A stretch of 64,000 bases of DNA, taken from the NCBI RefSeq assembly GCF_029589435.1, contig NZ_JARRAG010000004.1, positions 56,637 to 120,636 on the forward strand, in the 5' to 3' direction. This stretch comes from Paludisphaera mucosa. GTDB taxonomy: Bacteria; Planctomycetota; Planctomycetia; Isosphaerales; Isosphaeraceae. The position numbers and the translations under genes are program-made. Under the pieces are notes generated by a model, which was given only the letters and a program-made list of their open reading frames with translations, did no database searches and was not told where the DNA came from. This document shows positions 8,473-17,963 of this stretch, piece after piece; positions within the stretch are counted from its first letter, which is position 1, and the number at the start of each line of letters is the position of its first letter.

Positions 8473-10191
8473 TCAAATGCAGGGATGCGGCCCGGAGATC
8501 GTGGTCCCGGAGTCGATCGGGACGGCGGCGAGGCGACGGCTCGTCGCGGCGGAGGAGGTCTTGTGCATGTGCTCGATGCCGATCAGCTCGGCCCGGCCCC
8601 GGCCGCTGCGGCGGTGCTGCTCGATGAAATACATGAGGTTGTCGCAGGTGGTGTGGTCGATCATCGCGACCCGTTCGCCCACGTAAAGCACCACGTCGGA
8701 GACGTCGGCGGGGATGCGCCGCAGTTCGCGATTGAGGTGGGGGATGTTGAAGCAGACGAGCGGGCCGTTGAAGCGGATAACATAGCAGTCGCCCAGGCGC
8801 TCGCGTGTGCCGACGGGGTTGGCGAAGAATCGGCACGCCATGGCGATACCGTGTTGGATCCCCGCGGCCGGGGCCACGGCCTTGCGGGCGAGGTCGTGCC
8901 GGACCGTGGTCACCACGCCCAGCAGGAGCTTCACGGCCATTCCGACGCCGATCCCCACGAGCAGGTCGGTGGCCAGGGTCACGACCACCGTCGTGGCGAA
9001 GAGGAAGAGCTGCTCGCGGCCGATGTGCGCGACGTGCCGCCAGACGGCTGGTTCGCACATCTTGTAGCCGGTGTAGATCAGGATCGCAGCCAGGGCGCTG
9101 TAGGGGATCAGGTTGATCAGGGCCTTGCCCGCGAACAGGTAGAGCAGCAGGAAACAGGCGTTGTAGAAGTTCGCCCAGAGGGTCCGGCCGCCGCTGACGA
9201 TGCAGAGCTTGCTCTTCACGCCGCCGGGGATGATCGTCAGGCCGCCGGCGAGGCTCGACATCATGTTCGAGATCCCCATCGCCAGCAGTGTGCGGTCGGG
9301 GCTCGACCGTCGCTTGAACGGGTCGATCCGGTCGATCGCCTTGATCGTCGCCAGCGACTCGGTGCCGTCGATCAGGACCAGCGTCAGCACGGCCGTGACG
9401 ATCACCCAGGCGAGCGACCGGTCCGCGAACAGGCCGGGGAAGTTGGGCAGCACGATCCCGTGCTTCAGGATGTTGTCGGGGATGCTGATCCGGTGCGAGT
9501 CGTCGATGCCGAACAGCAGCCCGAGCACGACGCCCACGGCGACCACCAGCACCGGCGCAGGGACCGGCAGGCGGGAGCGGATTCGGGGGTGCGAGAGCCC
9601 GAACATCATCGCCAGGCAGACGCCGCCCATCCCGAGGATGTGCGGATCCACCCGGGCGAACTGCGACGGGGCCTCGGCGAGGATGCTGAAGAAGTCGTGG
9701 GCCCGGAATTCCTGGCCGAGGAAATGGGGCAGCTCCTTGGCGATGATCAGCAGGCCGATCGACGCCAGCATCCCCTCGACGACCGCGACCGGGAACACCG
9801 CGCTGAGCCTGGCGGCGCCCAGGAGGCTGAGCACCACCTGGATGGCCCCCACGACGCAGATCACGGCCAGCAGCAGGGGGTAGCCGATCTCGCGGTTGCC
9901 GTGTCCCAGGGCGAGCATCGCGGCGAATAGGGCGGGGGCCAGGCCGGCGGCCGGGCCGCTGATCGTGACGTAGGCCCCGCCTAGGAACGGGAAGATCAGG
10001 CCCGCGATGATCGCCGACATCAGGCCCGCGATCGGCGGCGAGCCCGAGGCGATCGCGATGCCCAGCGAGAAGGGGAGCGACGTCAGCGACACCAGCAGGC
10101 CGGCCATCAGGTCGTGCCGCCAGTGCTTGAGGCCGGCCAGCCCGTTTTGCGGCTTCTCGACGACGTCGTCGACGGAGGTTTCGGAAGACAT
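8473..10191 (-). CDS. SulP/SLC26 family anion transporter with STAS domain
   Basis: A 572-residue membrane protein. The N-terminal domain has the SulP signature region (LTSLPFSLGIAIASGSPPIAGLMSAIIAG, about residues 35-63) and some ten or more hydrophobic segments. A cytoplasmic STAS domain occupies about residues 435-545 (CYVIRFNGPLVCFNIP ... VAMIDHTTCDNLMYF). SulP proteins carry sulfate, bicarbonate or other anions; the substrate is not predictable here. The usual STAS phospho-acceptor serine/threonine position appears as D-H-T. The start MSSETS was chosen because upstream codons look non-coding and a GGAG lies 11-14 bases before it. A perfect 22-base palindrome sits just upstream. Confidence 0.9.
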   Translation of the reverse strand: MSSETSVDDVVEKPQNGLAGLKHWRHDLMAGLLVSLTSLPFSLGIAIASGSPPIAGLMSAIIAGLIFPFLGGAYVTISGPAAGLAPALFAAMLALGHGNREIGYPLLLAVICVVGAIQVVLSLLGAARLSAVFPVAVVEGMLASIGLLIIAKELPHFLGQEFRAHDFFSILAEAPSQFARVDPHILGMGGVCLAMMFGLSHPRIRSRLPVPAPVLVVAVGVVLGLLFGIDDSHRISIPDNILKHGIVLPNFPGLFADRSLAWVIVTAVLTLVLIDGTESLATIKAIDRIDPFKRRSSPDRTLLAMGISNMMSSLAGGLTIIPGGVKSKLCIVSGGRTLWANFYNACFLLLYLFAGKALINLIPYSALAAILIYTGYKMCEPAVWRHVAHIGREQLFLFATTVVVTLATDLLVGIGVGMAVKLLLGVVTTVRHDLARKAVAPAAGIQHGIAMACRFFANPVGTRERLGDCYVIRFNGPLVCFNIPHLNRELRRIPADVSDVVLYVGERVAMIDHTTCDNLMYFIEQHRRSGRGRAELIGIEHMHKTSSAATSRRLAAVPIDSGTTISGPHPCI

Positions 10192-10209
10192 GGCTTCGCA
10201 ATCTCCAAC

Positions 10210-10231
10210 GCCGGCGCAGGCCTGCGCCGGC
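10210..10231. promoter_or_regulatory. Perfect 22-base palindrome in the SulP leader
   Basis: GCCGGCGCAGG followed by its exact reverse complement, ending 18 bases upstream of the SulP ATG and adjoining its ribosome site. In RNA it could form a GC-rich hairpin beside the Shine-Dalgarno region. It could equally be a DNA-binding site. Function inferred from position only. Confidence 0.35.
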
Positions 10232-10464
10232 AGTCCCAAAGAGCGGACGGGGGATGGCCGTCCGCGCGAGACGACGCACCGGGGGTGGTCGATCCCGAAG
10301 GGCGCATCGGCAGGATTCAGCATTCGACGCGGGAGTGGGCGTCGCTCGGCGGCCGGCGGTGGTCGTCGACCCACGCCGTCGCGAGACAGGCCGCAGGAGG
10401 GGACGGCGGCCTCAAGATATCGGCAAGGCGAGCCGGGCCCTGGGGAAAGGGCCGATCGGACTCA

Positions 10465-10800
10465 TCAGCAGCGCAAGATCGAACGCGAGCCGTTTCTCGG
10501 GCTGGACACGATCGATGGAGGGGTGAGGAGGGAGTTCCGAAGCCCGGGCCGCAACGTCAAGGAGACGACCGGCGCCTCGGGCGACGATTCGAACTCCTCT
10601 TCTTCATCGGAATCCACGGCGACGATTCGCGACCAGGAGCGTTCCGAAGCCGCAGCCTGGGAGCCGTCGAACGACCCACCTTCGTCGCAGCTCGCGACGA
10701 CGCAGGCGTACGACGTTTCCGGAGCGGCGAAGTCGCCGGACGCCACGGCAGGGAGGCCGGCGAGCAGGAAGCACGTGCTCAGGAAGGCGGCCGAGACCAT
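10465..10800 (-). CDS. Small putative secreted protein
   Basis: A 111-residue product starting MVSAAFLSTCFLLAGLPAVASGD, a plausible signal peptide with cleavage near residue 21. An acidic stretch (DSDEEEEFESS) and a low-complexity C-terminus follow. Two cysteines lie close together (YACVVASC). I recognise no family. The signal peptide supports coding, but the ribosome site is weak and the C-terminal third looks poorly structured, so the gene call is tentative. Confidence 0.42.
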   Translation of the reverse strand: MVSAAFLSTCFLLAGLPAVASGDFAAPETSYACVVASCDEGGSFDGSQAAASERSWSRIVAVDSDEEEEFESSPEAPVVSLTLRPGLRNSLLTPPSIVSSPRNGSRSILRC

Positions 10801-11166
10801 TTCTCGATATCTCGACGATTTTGATACAACAGTCCTATCCGACAAATCTACTCGAAAAAGCAGCCGTCGGCAATTCCGATTTTCCTCGTGAGGCCGAAAT
10901 GGATCCCCCTGGAGCATGGATCCGATTGGGACGACGATCCGGATTCTCTATAATCTCGGATCGCGCGGGATTCGAACGCGGCACTTGTACCGGGCAGGTC
11001 AGCTTGAATCCCGGGTCGAAGAAAACCGCCTCGCCACCCGCGAGGCTATACGCCGGGTATAAGCCGCGCCTTGATCCGACTCGGTTCGAGGTCGACGACG
11101 AGGGCGGGCCGTTCGGCGTGGACCTGTCCTGATAGGCTTCGCGAGAGAGCCTGCAGCTGGCGCCGC
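10801..11166. other. Non-coding gap with palindrome copy E
   Basis: No gene is supported. The segment includes palindrome copy E and an A/T-richer stretch near 10815-10885 that may hold the promoter of the small secreted-protein gene. Confidence 0.5.
11047..11061. repeat. TATAC-N5-GTATA palindrome, copy E
   Basis: The core reads TATACGCCGGGTATA, with GGC to the left and AGCC to the right extending the dyad. It lies in the gap between the diguanylate cyclase stop and the small secreted-protein gene, the most distant copy from parAB. Confidence 0.7.
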
Positions 11167-12099
11167 TCAGGCGAGCACCACGCGATTCCGGCGGCCGTCC
11201 TTGGCCGCGTAGAGGGCCGCGTCCGCGCGTTTGCACAGGGTCTTCACGGTGTCGTCGGGATGGAGGACGGCGACGCCGGAGCTGGCTGTGATCGCCCAAG
11301 GGATTGGAGGGATCGGCTCGCGAGCGAAATGCGACCGGACGCCCTCCGCGCACCGCACGGCCCCCTCGGAGTCGGATTCGGGCATGAGGACGATGAACTC
11401 CTCGCCACCGAACCGGGCGGCCAGGTCTGTCCTGCGGATCCGCAGCCGGACGACGTTCGCGAAGGCGCGGAGGGCCGCGTCGCCGACGTCATGGCCGAAT
11501 TCGTCGTTGACGCTCTTGAAATGATCGATGTCGGCGACCGCCAGCGCGAAGCTTCCGCCATAGCGGCGGACCCGGGCGAACTCGGCGGCAATCAGCTCGT
11601 CGAACCGTCGGTGGTCGGCGATCCCCGTCAGCAGGTCGGTCTGCGAGAGGATCCGAATCTCCTCCTCACGACGCTCGAGCTTGTTGTGAGCGGAGAGCAG
11701 CTCGCGCTGCGCCTGCGCCAGGTCGAGGGAGAGCTGGATGGCCCGGTCGTTGATGCGTTCCAGTTCCTCGATCTCCGTTTCGGTGACGAGCAGCAGGCGG
11801 CTCCCGCTCCGCGAGACGGCGCCGCGCAACGTCCGCACCCGGCCTTCGGGGTCGCCGATGGTCAGGAGGCCCTCGTACGCGGCGTGGGGCTCCGACTGAG
11901 AGCATTCGACGAGGTGGGGGAGGCTGGGCGACAGCAGGTAGCCGGAGACGTCGGGATGAGGTTCGCGCGCCACCGCGTCGGGCAGCAGGCGGAGGAACCC
12001 CAAGTTGGCGTCGTGCAGCCGTCCGGATGGCTCGATCTCGGCGATCGCGACGGCGAGCGTCCGCCGTAATCCCGGGAATTTCAGCGGGCTCAGGTTCAC
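11167..12099 (-). CDS. Diguanylate cyclase (PAS-like plus GGDEF)
   Basis: A 310-residue protein. Residues 1-110 look like a PAS fold (AIAEIEPSGRLHDANLGFLRLLP), residues 115-145 form a linker helix, and residues 150-305 are a GGDEF domain. The active-site motif is GGEEF, which is catalytically competent. An RRTD inhibitory (I-site) motif lies five residues before it, so product inhibition by c-di-GMP is expected. There is no transmembrane segment. Its start overlaps the stop of the upstream cobalamin-binding gene (ATGA), which implies coupled translation and a shared signalling role. Confidence 0.93.
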   Translation of the reverse strand: MNLSPLKFPGLRRTLAVAIAEIEPSGRLHDANLGFLRLLPDAVAREPHPDVSGYLLSPSLPHLVECSQSEPHAAYEGLLTIGDPEGRVRTLRGAVSRSGSRLLLVTETEIEELERINDRAIQLSLDLAQAQRELLSAHNKLERREEEIRILSQTDLLTGIADHRRFDELIAAEFARVRRYGGSFALAVADIDHFKSVNDEFGHDVGDAALRAFANVVRLRIRRTDLAARFGGEEFIVLMPESDSEGAVRCAEGVRSHFAREPIPPIPWAITASSGVAVLHPDDTVKTLCKRADAALYAAKDGRRNRVVLA

Positions 12100-13175
12100 G
12101 GCGAGGCCACGAGGAGTTCCGCGGCCTCGACGGCCGACCGCGCGTCGGAGCCAGTGCCGTCCGCCCCGAGCACCTTCTTCATCGGCGCGAAGTGGTTGAT
12201 CGTCAGCCCTCCCAGGAGCAGCGCCGGGCAGGCCTCTCCCAGGGAGGAATGCAGGCCGGCGATCGCCTCACGCGCCGGCCGCAGGTGATGCGGCATCGCG
12301 ACCGACAGGCCGACGACGTCCGGGCGAACGTCGCGGACCATCTTCACGAGCGAGGTCGTCGGCATGTTCGCGCCGAGGTAGTGCACGTCCCATCCCGACA
12401 GCTCGAACGCGTCGGCGACCATCCGCAGGCCGATGATGTGTTCATTCCCTTCGACGGCCGCGAGCAGCGCGCTGCGGCCGTTGGAAGGCAAGGACGAGGC
12501 CTGGGCGAACTCCCGCGCCAGGAGGCCGTGGACCATGGCCGTCGCCAGATGCTCCTGGGCGATGGAGATCCGATTGTCCTGCCAGCCCTTGCCGATCCCA
12601 TATAGGGCGGGCTGGACGAGGTGAAGCTCCGCGTCGAGGAATGATCGGCCTTCCTGAGCGACCTCGCGGAAGATGCCGACCGAGGTCCTCTGGTCGCCGC
12701 AGATCAGGGCCGCGCCGAATGCATCGCATTCCTCGCACGCCTCCGGCATGAGAGGTACGCAGGGAGACGCCTCGGCCGAAGGATCGCGCAAGGAGGTGAT
12801 CGCGGCGTTCAGGGCGGCGACGATCGGCCTAGCGTCGTCGTCGTCGAGTCGTGAGGCGAAGAACTCCATCAGGCAGCTCAGCGACAAGGTCAAATCCTGC
12901 GACGGAATGCCCCGCGAGCCCAGGATCGCCGTGACCCAGCGCACGTATTCCAGGATCGGCCGCCGGGTCCCGAATTCCACCGCCGGCCGGAGGAACTCCA
13001 GTTGATAGCCGACGTCTTCCCGACACGCCGCTCGACCGCGCACGCCGAACATGCCGTAGGAAGCGGTGGTGTTCTGATCGAACCGTCCGACGACCGCCTC
13101 GACGGCTTCCTGGTGGAGTGAGAGGAAGCGTTCCAGGCCTTCGGGCGTCGCGATCGGGTTGGTTGTCGCGTTCAT
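12096..13175 (-). CDS. Cobalamin (B12)-binding sensory protein
   Basis: A 359-residue protein. The N-terminal half is helical and unassigned. The middle (about residues 190-255) resembles the helical B12-binding cap, and residues 256-355 form a Rossmann-like B12-binding domain: AAVEGNEHIIGLRMVADAFELSGWDVHYLGANMP, then DVVGLSVAMPHHL. The His in N-E-H-x-x-G occupies the lower-ligand position of the D-x-H-x-x-G family motif. There is no MerR-type DNA-binding domain, unlike CarH. Coupling to a diguanylate cyclase suggests it reports cobalamin or light to c-di-GMP signalling; that link is inferred. Confidence 0.85.
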   Translation of the reverse strand: MNATTNPIATPEGLERFLSLHQEAVEAVVGRFDQNTTASYGMFGVRGRAACREDVGYQLEFLRPAVEFGTRRPILEYVRWVTAILGSRGIPSQDLTLSLSCLMEFFASRLDDDDARPIVAALNAAITSLRDPSAEASPCVPLMPEACEECDAFGAALICGDQRTSVGIFREVAQEGRSFLDAELHLVQPALYGIGKGWQDNRISIAQEHLATAMVHGLLAREFAQASSLPSNGRSALLAAVEGNEHIIGLRMVADAFELSGWDVHYLGANMPTTSLVKMVRDVRPDVVGLSVAMPHHLRPAREAIAGLHSSLGEACPALLLGGLTINHFAPMKKVLGADGTGSDARSAVEAAELLVASP

Positions 13176-13424
13176 GATTGGCCCTTCGGCTCGTCATCGC
13201 CGTGAAGGATCCGGACGTGAGAGATGCGGCTGGCTCGCACTCCGCATTCGGCGATCTTCCGCCGGCGCGCGATCGAACCGACCGCGGCGCCGCGAGCGGG
13301 AAGCGTCTTCGATCCCCGCGGAATCCGAAAGTGATCGCGCCTCGATGCCAATTGTCCTCCGCTCCGTCCTCGTCCGCCATAGGGCGTCGGCGACGACGTG
13401 ATGGATGACGACGACGCAGGCCGG

Positions 13425-15137
13425 TCAGGGGACGTTGCGGTTGAGCTTCAGGAGCAGCCTCTCGACGCGGTAGACGACCTCGACGTCCTTGTCGCGGAGC
13501 GCCTCCTCGAGGGCGGGGACGGCCGCGGGGCCGAGGGCCAGCAGGCGGGCCTCGGCGGCCTCGCGCGACTTCCAGGACGGGTCGCCGAGCTGCTGGACGA
13601 ACGCCTTGGCGCGATCCTGGAGGCGCGGGTCGACGCCGTGGACCACGACCAGGGCCACGCGCGTGAACTTCTTGGGCGTCGGGAAGACGTCGAGCGGGAC
13701 GGCCTCGTCGATCGCCTCGCGGCTGAGGTGGGCCAGGATCAGCAGCTCGCCCGGCTCGAACAGATCCTTCGAGAGCCGGTCGAGCACGAGAGCGATGACG
13801 TCCTTGCGAAGGCCGCGACCTTCCAGGCGGCGGGCCAGGGCGTCGTGGGTGAACTCGCGATAGGACGGGTCGGACGACTTGAGGGGCTGGGACATGCCGA
13901 GCTTGATCGGCGGCCCCTCGACGGGCCCGCCCTTCTTGTCGGCCGCCTCGGCGAGCCGGCCGGCGGTGGTGATGAACAGGCGCCCTTCCTCGGTGACGCG
14001 GTAGCTGAGGCCGACGCCGCCCAGCAGGTCGGCCAGGGCGTCGCGGGCGGGGACGCCGGCGGCCTTCAGGCCGGTGGGCTTGGCGAGGTCGACCTTCTCC
14101 TTGGTCAGCGTCTTGTCGTCGAACTCGAAGCGGAGCCGGCACTGGGCCGAGACCATGCCGAGCAGGTCGCGGCGGGGGGCCGACTCGACGGCCGCGGTGA
14201 TCGGCCGGTTGAGGAACTGGTCGACCCGGGCGCGGACCTCGGCGTCGCCCTCGGCGGGCAGCGGGGTGGGCTCGTCGGGCTTCTCCTTCTTCTCGTCCCC
14301 CTTGGCGGCGTCGCCGAAGACCTCCTCGGCCTGCTTGGCGGGATCGGCCTTGCGCGCCTCGGCGGCCTTCTTCTCCGCCTCCTTCTTCTCGGCCTCGGCC
14401 TTCTCCTGGGCGTCCTTGTCGGCCGCGGCGGAGGGCAGCTCGTCGAGCCAGCCGATGCGGAAGCCGGATTCCGAGGGCGCGATCACGGCGACGTCGACGA
14501 GGCGGCGGTTGGTCATGTTCTGAAGCGTATATTCGTCCGGCCCGCCCCGGATCCGCACGGGGATTGGCAGCGCGACGTCGGCGTCGTAGGCGATGAAGCG
14601 CTCGAATCGCGTCTCGTTCTTGAGATAGAGGGCCGCGGGGTTGGCGCGGAGCTTGCTCAAGAGGCCGCCGTCGTCGGGGAGGTAGCTCGCCGGGAGGTCG
14701 GGCGGCGGCTCGGCGAGCAGGTCCGAGCCGAACCAGCGGACCCGGCCGGCGTATTCCTTGCCCCCGGGCCAGTGGGCGAGGAAGGTCCCCTTCTTGATCT
14801 TCAGGTCCACGTCGACGTCGCGCGAGGGCTCGCCGAAGAACTGGACGAACGACCCCGGCGCGATCGGGAAGAGGCCGGCCAGCTCCTTGTCGTCGAGCTT
14901 GGGCCGGCTCGTGCCGACGACGCCCGGCATCGGGTTGCGATAGGCCTTCGCGGCGTTGAGGGTCGTCTGCGAGGGATTGCCCACCCAGATCGACACGTCG
15001 TCCACCTCGACGGCGATCTGCGCCCGAGCGTCGTCGCGGGGCTTCGCGGCGGGCTCCTCGGCCCCGGCCCGGCCGGCGACGAGCGCGAGGCTCAGGGCGA
15101 CGGACGCCCCGAGGAAACGCGTGATTGTCCTGGTCAT
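13425..15137 (-). CDS. Secreted protein with HEAT-like C-terminus, operon gene 12
   Basis: A 570-residue protein with a signal peptide (ITRFLGASVALSLALVAGRAGA). Residues 240-300 are rich in Lys/Glu/Ala and probably coiled coil. About residues 325-395 resemble a secretin/STN-like small domain (RDALADLLGGVGLSYRVTEEGRLFITTAG), seen in many planctomycete periplasmic proteins. The C-terminus (about 515-570) reads like one or two HEAT repeats (SREAAEARLLALGPAAVPALEEAL). Its ATG overlaps the stop of the preceding gene (ATGA). It is the last gene of the long operon. The function is not known. Confidence 0.8.
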   Translation of the reverse strand: MTRTITRFLGASVALSLALVAGRAGAEEPAAKPRDDARAQIAVEVDDVSIWVGNPSQTTLNAAKAYRNPMPGVVGTSRPKLDDKELAGLFPIAPGSFVQFFGEPSRDVDVDLKIKKGTFLAHWPGGKEYAGRVRWFGSDLLAEPPPDLPASYLPDDGGLLSKLRANPAALYLKNETRFERFIAYDADVALPIPVRIRGGPDEYTLQNMTNRRLVDVAVIAPSESGFRIGWLDELPSAAADKDAQEKAEAEKKEAEKKAAEARKADPAKQAEEVFGDAAKGDEKKEKPDEPTPLPAEGDAEVRARVDQFLNRPITAAVESAPRRDLLGMVSAQCRLRFEFDDKTLTKEKVDLAKPTGLKAAGVPARDALADLLGGVGLSYRVTEEGRLFITTAGRLAEAADKKGGPVEGPPIKLGMSQPLKSSDPSYREFTHDALARRLEGRGLRKDVIALVLDRLSKDLFEPGELLILAHLSREAIDEAVPLDVFPTPKKFTRVALVVVHGVDPRLQDRAKAFVQQLGDPSWKSREAAEARLLALGPAAVPALEEALRDKDVEVVYRVERLLLKLNRNVP

Positions 15138-17914
15138 CGCGGGGGCTCCGGGGCGTTGGCGGCCGTCTTGGGCGGCGAGGCGCGGAAGAGTCGGGCGTCG
15201 GCCCAGACGACGCGGTCGCCCGCGTCCTGGCCGGCGCCGAAGTCGACCACAAGCTTGAGCTGCGAGGCCCCCGCGACGGCGAGCTTCAGCGGGACCGGCG
15301 GCGCGTCGGCCCGGAGGTCGGGGTTGGCGTAAAGCTCCTTGTCGTCGGCCAGCACGCGGCATTCGACGCGGCCCTTGCCGCGGGCCTCCTCGTCGAAGCC
15401 GACCAGGGCTTCGAACGTCTCGTACCGGCCTTCGAGGTCGTACGTCAATATGCAGCGCGCGTGGACGGCGAGGCCTCGGTCGTAGTTGCGGCCGTCCATC
15501 TTGATCTTGCCGCCCGACAGGCTCACGTCGCGACGCCAGGGCGAGCGGCGGCCGAAGAACGGCGTCTCCTCGACTCGGGCCGGTTCGAGGTCGGAGAGGT
15601 AGGTCATCTTGCCGCCCCGGAAGCGGACTTCCTGGACCTCGGCGGCGGGCAGCTTCAACTCCTGGCCCCACGGGGCTTCGACCTTCCAGACGGCCGCCTC
15701 GATGCCCTTCCAGCGACCCGAGACGGCCACGCCGCCGGGCAGGAGGAACGTCGAGCGCAGGTCGCTCGCCGGCGTCGCGGGTCGGGAGGCCAGGACGACC
15801 CCCTCGACCTGCTTGAGCGGCAGCGACCGCGACTTGCCCTGGTAGAGGAAGCGGAGCCGGCCCGCCTCGACGGCTTCCAGGACGCCCGCGATCGGGACGA
15901 CCTCGCCGTTCTTCGACTGGGCGAGGAGCACGTCTTCGGACCCCCTCGTCTTGAGCCGGCGGGCGAACGACTCGGGCGTCTCCTTGCGATCGAGCAGGCT
16001 GAGGTGGACGCCGGCGATCCGCGAGAGCGGGATCTCCAGCACGTCCTTCCACGAGGTCGACAGGCGGAGCGAGTCCTTGGCGACGCCCTCGAACTTGCCG
16101 AAGAGCTTCTCGTCGCCTTCCAGGAAGACCCAGGCGTCGGGCGTCTCGGACGCCGGGGCCTTCTCGTCGGAGGCCAGCTTGGCGTCGGAATGGCCGTCGG
16201 CCTGGAAGTTGGCCGAGACGGCCTGGCCGTCTTCGTAGTTGACGTTCACCGTGAACTGCTTCTGATGGCAGTCGCCGGGCGGAGGTTCGAGGAAGACTTC
16301 GGCCGTGGTTTCCGTCCCCGCGCGGCGGAGGACCAGCGGCCAGCCCTGGCCGCCGGCCGCGTCGAGGCTCCAGGACGTCGCCCCCTGGTCGGTCTGGCAG
16401 TTGATCATGATCTGCTGGATCTTCGCCGGCCGGAGCCCGGAGAGCGCGAGCTGGATGTCGCGGATGCCGTTCTTCTTGGCCTCGACCTTGGGCGGCGGCT
16501 TGACGATCGTCGTCCCCGGCGGCGGGGCCGTGACCTCGTCGCCGGCCTCGGGCTTCTTGGGCGGCTCCGTCGCCGCCGCGGCGGCCGGAGCGGGAGCCGG
16601 GGCGCCGGGCTGGGCGGGCGCGCCGGGCTGCGACGGGGTCGGGGCCCCCTGGGTGAGATCGACGTTCGGCTGGCCGACGAACCGAGCCGCGAAGGCCGCC
16701 TGGCGTTCGAAGCGGACGCCCTCGATCTCGTCGAGCGGGATCCGGGCCTTCGGTTTGGGCGGCGGAGCAGCGGCGGCCGGCGCGAAGACGTCGGCCGGCA
16801 GCGTTCCGTCTGCGGCGGGCTGCGCCGGGGTCGCGGCGGCGACGGCCGCAGGAGCCCCCGCCGGAGGGACGGGCTGGGCCTGCGCGGGGGCTGCGACCGG
16901 GGCGGCAACGGCTGCGGGCGCCGCCACCCTCACCATGCCGCCGGCCTGCACTCGCACGGCCCGTGCCGCTCGTCGGGCGACGGCCGCCTGGACCGGTGGC
17001 GTCGGAGGCGGCGTCGCGCCCGGCGGGACCGCGCCGGCGGCGCCCGCTTCGCCGATGACGAGCTTGCCGTCCTCGATGCCGGTCGGCTCGCCGTAGACGA
17101 CCTGGTCGAACACGGTGCGGACGGCGGTCCCCAGCCCGCTGACCCGCTCGGCGCGGATCGAAAGGCTCTTGAAGACGACGTCGACCGGGCCGGCGCCGCT
17201 GCGATTGACGGCGAACAGCTTGACGCCCGCCACGTCCTGGGGCTGGAGCGTGGCCTGGCCGAGGTAGCGAGGCTCGTCGGACTTCGCGTCGGTCACGAGG
17301 AACCGGAGGATCTGGCCCTCGCGCTTCAGCTCCAACTTGAAGGTCTCGCCCGCGGCGGGGAACGTCTTGCGCGGGGGGACGGCGGGCTTGGCCCCGGGCG
17401 CCCCGCCGCCGCCCATCACGATCATCCCCATGCCGCCCCGCATGACGATCATGCGGTTCTGCATCATCATCATCTGTTGCTGGTTCGGGTCGCCGCCGCC
17501 GACCTTCTCGATCGTGCGATAGACGGCCGTCCCGTTGGGCTCGACGACGCGGATGAAGGTCGCGTCGGGCTGGTCGATCGCGCTCAGGGCGATCGCCAGG
17601 CCGACGGCGACGCCGTCCTCGATCCCCGGCTTGGGGAGGCTCTTGGCGACGAACTCCGCCGTGATGGTGAAGTCGCCGCCGAAGCGGAGTTGCTGGGGCG
17701 CCTTCCAGCCCGTCTCCTCGGCCCCTTGCGCGAGGACGACGTGGAGGCCGTCGTCCTCGCGCTTGAGGGCCTTCTTGTCGCCGTAGCCCTCGACGTCGAG
17801 CGTCGCCTGGTCGAGCTTCGCGGCGTCGAGCCCGCGCGCATAGTCGCCGGAACCGGGTCCGGCGGCCGTCGTCGCGATCGCCAGGGCGAGGGCGAGCAGG
17901 GGGGTGGCGTGCAT
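15134..17914 (-). CDS. Large exported protein with C-terminal NPCBM-like domain, operon gene 11
   Basis: A 926-residue protein with a signal peptide (MHATPLLALALAIATTAAG). Residues 25-240 resemble a concanavalin-like/DUF1583-type domain with a Met-rich insert (QQQMMMMQNRMIVMRGGMGMI). A long Ala/Pro-rich linker follows (about 285-440), then two beta-rich regions. The last 150 residues form an NPCBM-type domain: DVSLSGGKIKMDGRNYDRGLAVHARC, YDLEGRYETFEALVGFDE and VVWADARLF. NPCBM domains bind carbohydrate. It is cotranslated with the next gene. A cell-surface glycan-binding role is inferred. Confidence 0.8.
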   Translation of the reverse strand: MHATPLLALALAIATTAAGPGSGDYARGLDAAKLDQATLDVEGYGDKKALKREDDGLHVVLAQGAEETGWKAPQQLRFGGDFTITAEFVAKSLPKPGIEDGVAVGLAIALSAIDQPDATFIRVVEPNGTAVYRTIEKVGGGDPNQQQMMMMQNRMIVMRGGMGMIVMGGGGAPGAKPAVPPRKTFPAAGETFKLELKREGQILRFLVTDAKSDEPRYLGQATLQPQDVAGVKLFAVNRSGAGPVDVVFKSLSIRAERVSGLGTAVRTVFDQVVYGEPTGIEDGKLVIGEAGAAGAVPPGATPPPTPPVQAAVARRAARAVRVQAGGMVRVAAPAAVAAPVAAPAQAQPVPPAGAPAAVAAATPAQPAADGTLPADVFAPAAAAPPPKPKARIPLDEIEGVRFERQAAFAARFVGQPNVDLTQGAPTPSQPGAPAQPGAPAPAPAAAAATEPPKKPEAGDEVTAPPPGTTIVKPPPKVEAKKNGIRDIQLALSGLRPAKIQQIMINCQTDQGATSWSLDAAGGQGWPLVLRRAGTETTAEVFLEPPPGDCHQKQFTVNVNYEDGQAVSANFQADGHSDAKLASDEKAPASETPDAWVFLEGDEKLFGKFEGVAKDSLRLSTSWKDVLEIPLSRIAGVHLSLLDRKETPESFARRLKTRGSEDVLLAQSKNGEVVPIAGVLEAVEAGRLRFLYQGKSRSLPLKQVEGVVLASRPATPASDLRSTFLLPGGVAVSGRWKGIEAAVWKVEAPWGQELKLPAAEVQEVRFRGGKMTYLSDLEPARVEETPFFGRRSPWRRDVSLSGGKIKMDGRNYDRGLAVHARCILTYDLEGRYETFEALVGFDEEARGKGRVECRVLADDKELYANPDLRADAPPVPLKLAVAGASQLKLVVDFGAGQDAGDRVVWADARLFRASPPKTAANAPEPPR

Positions 17915-17963
17915 GGCGTCGGGCCTCGTCGTGTCCCGGCCCGGATCGGCCGGGCCGGTCGGG

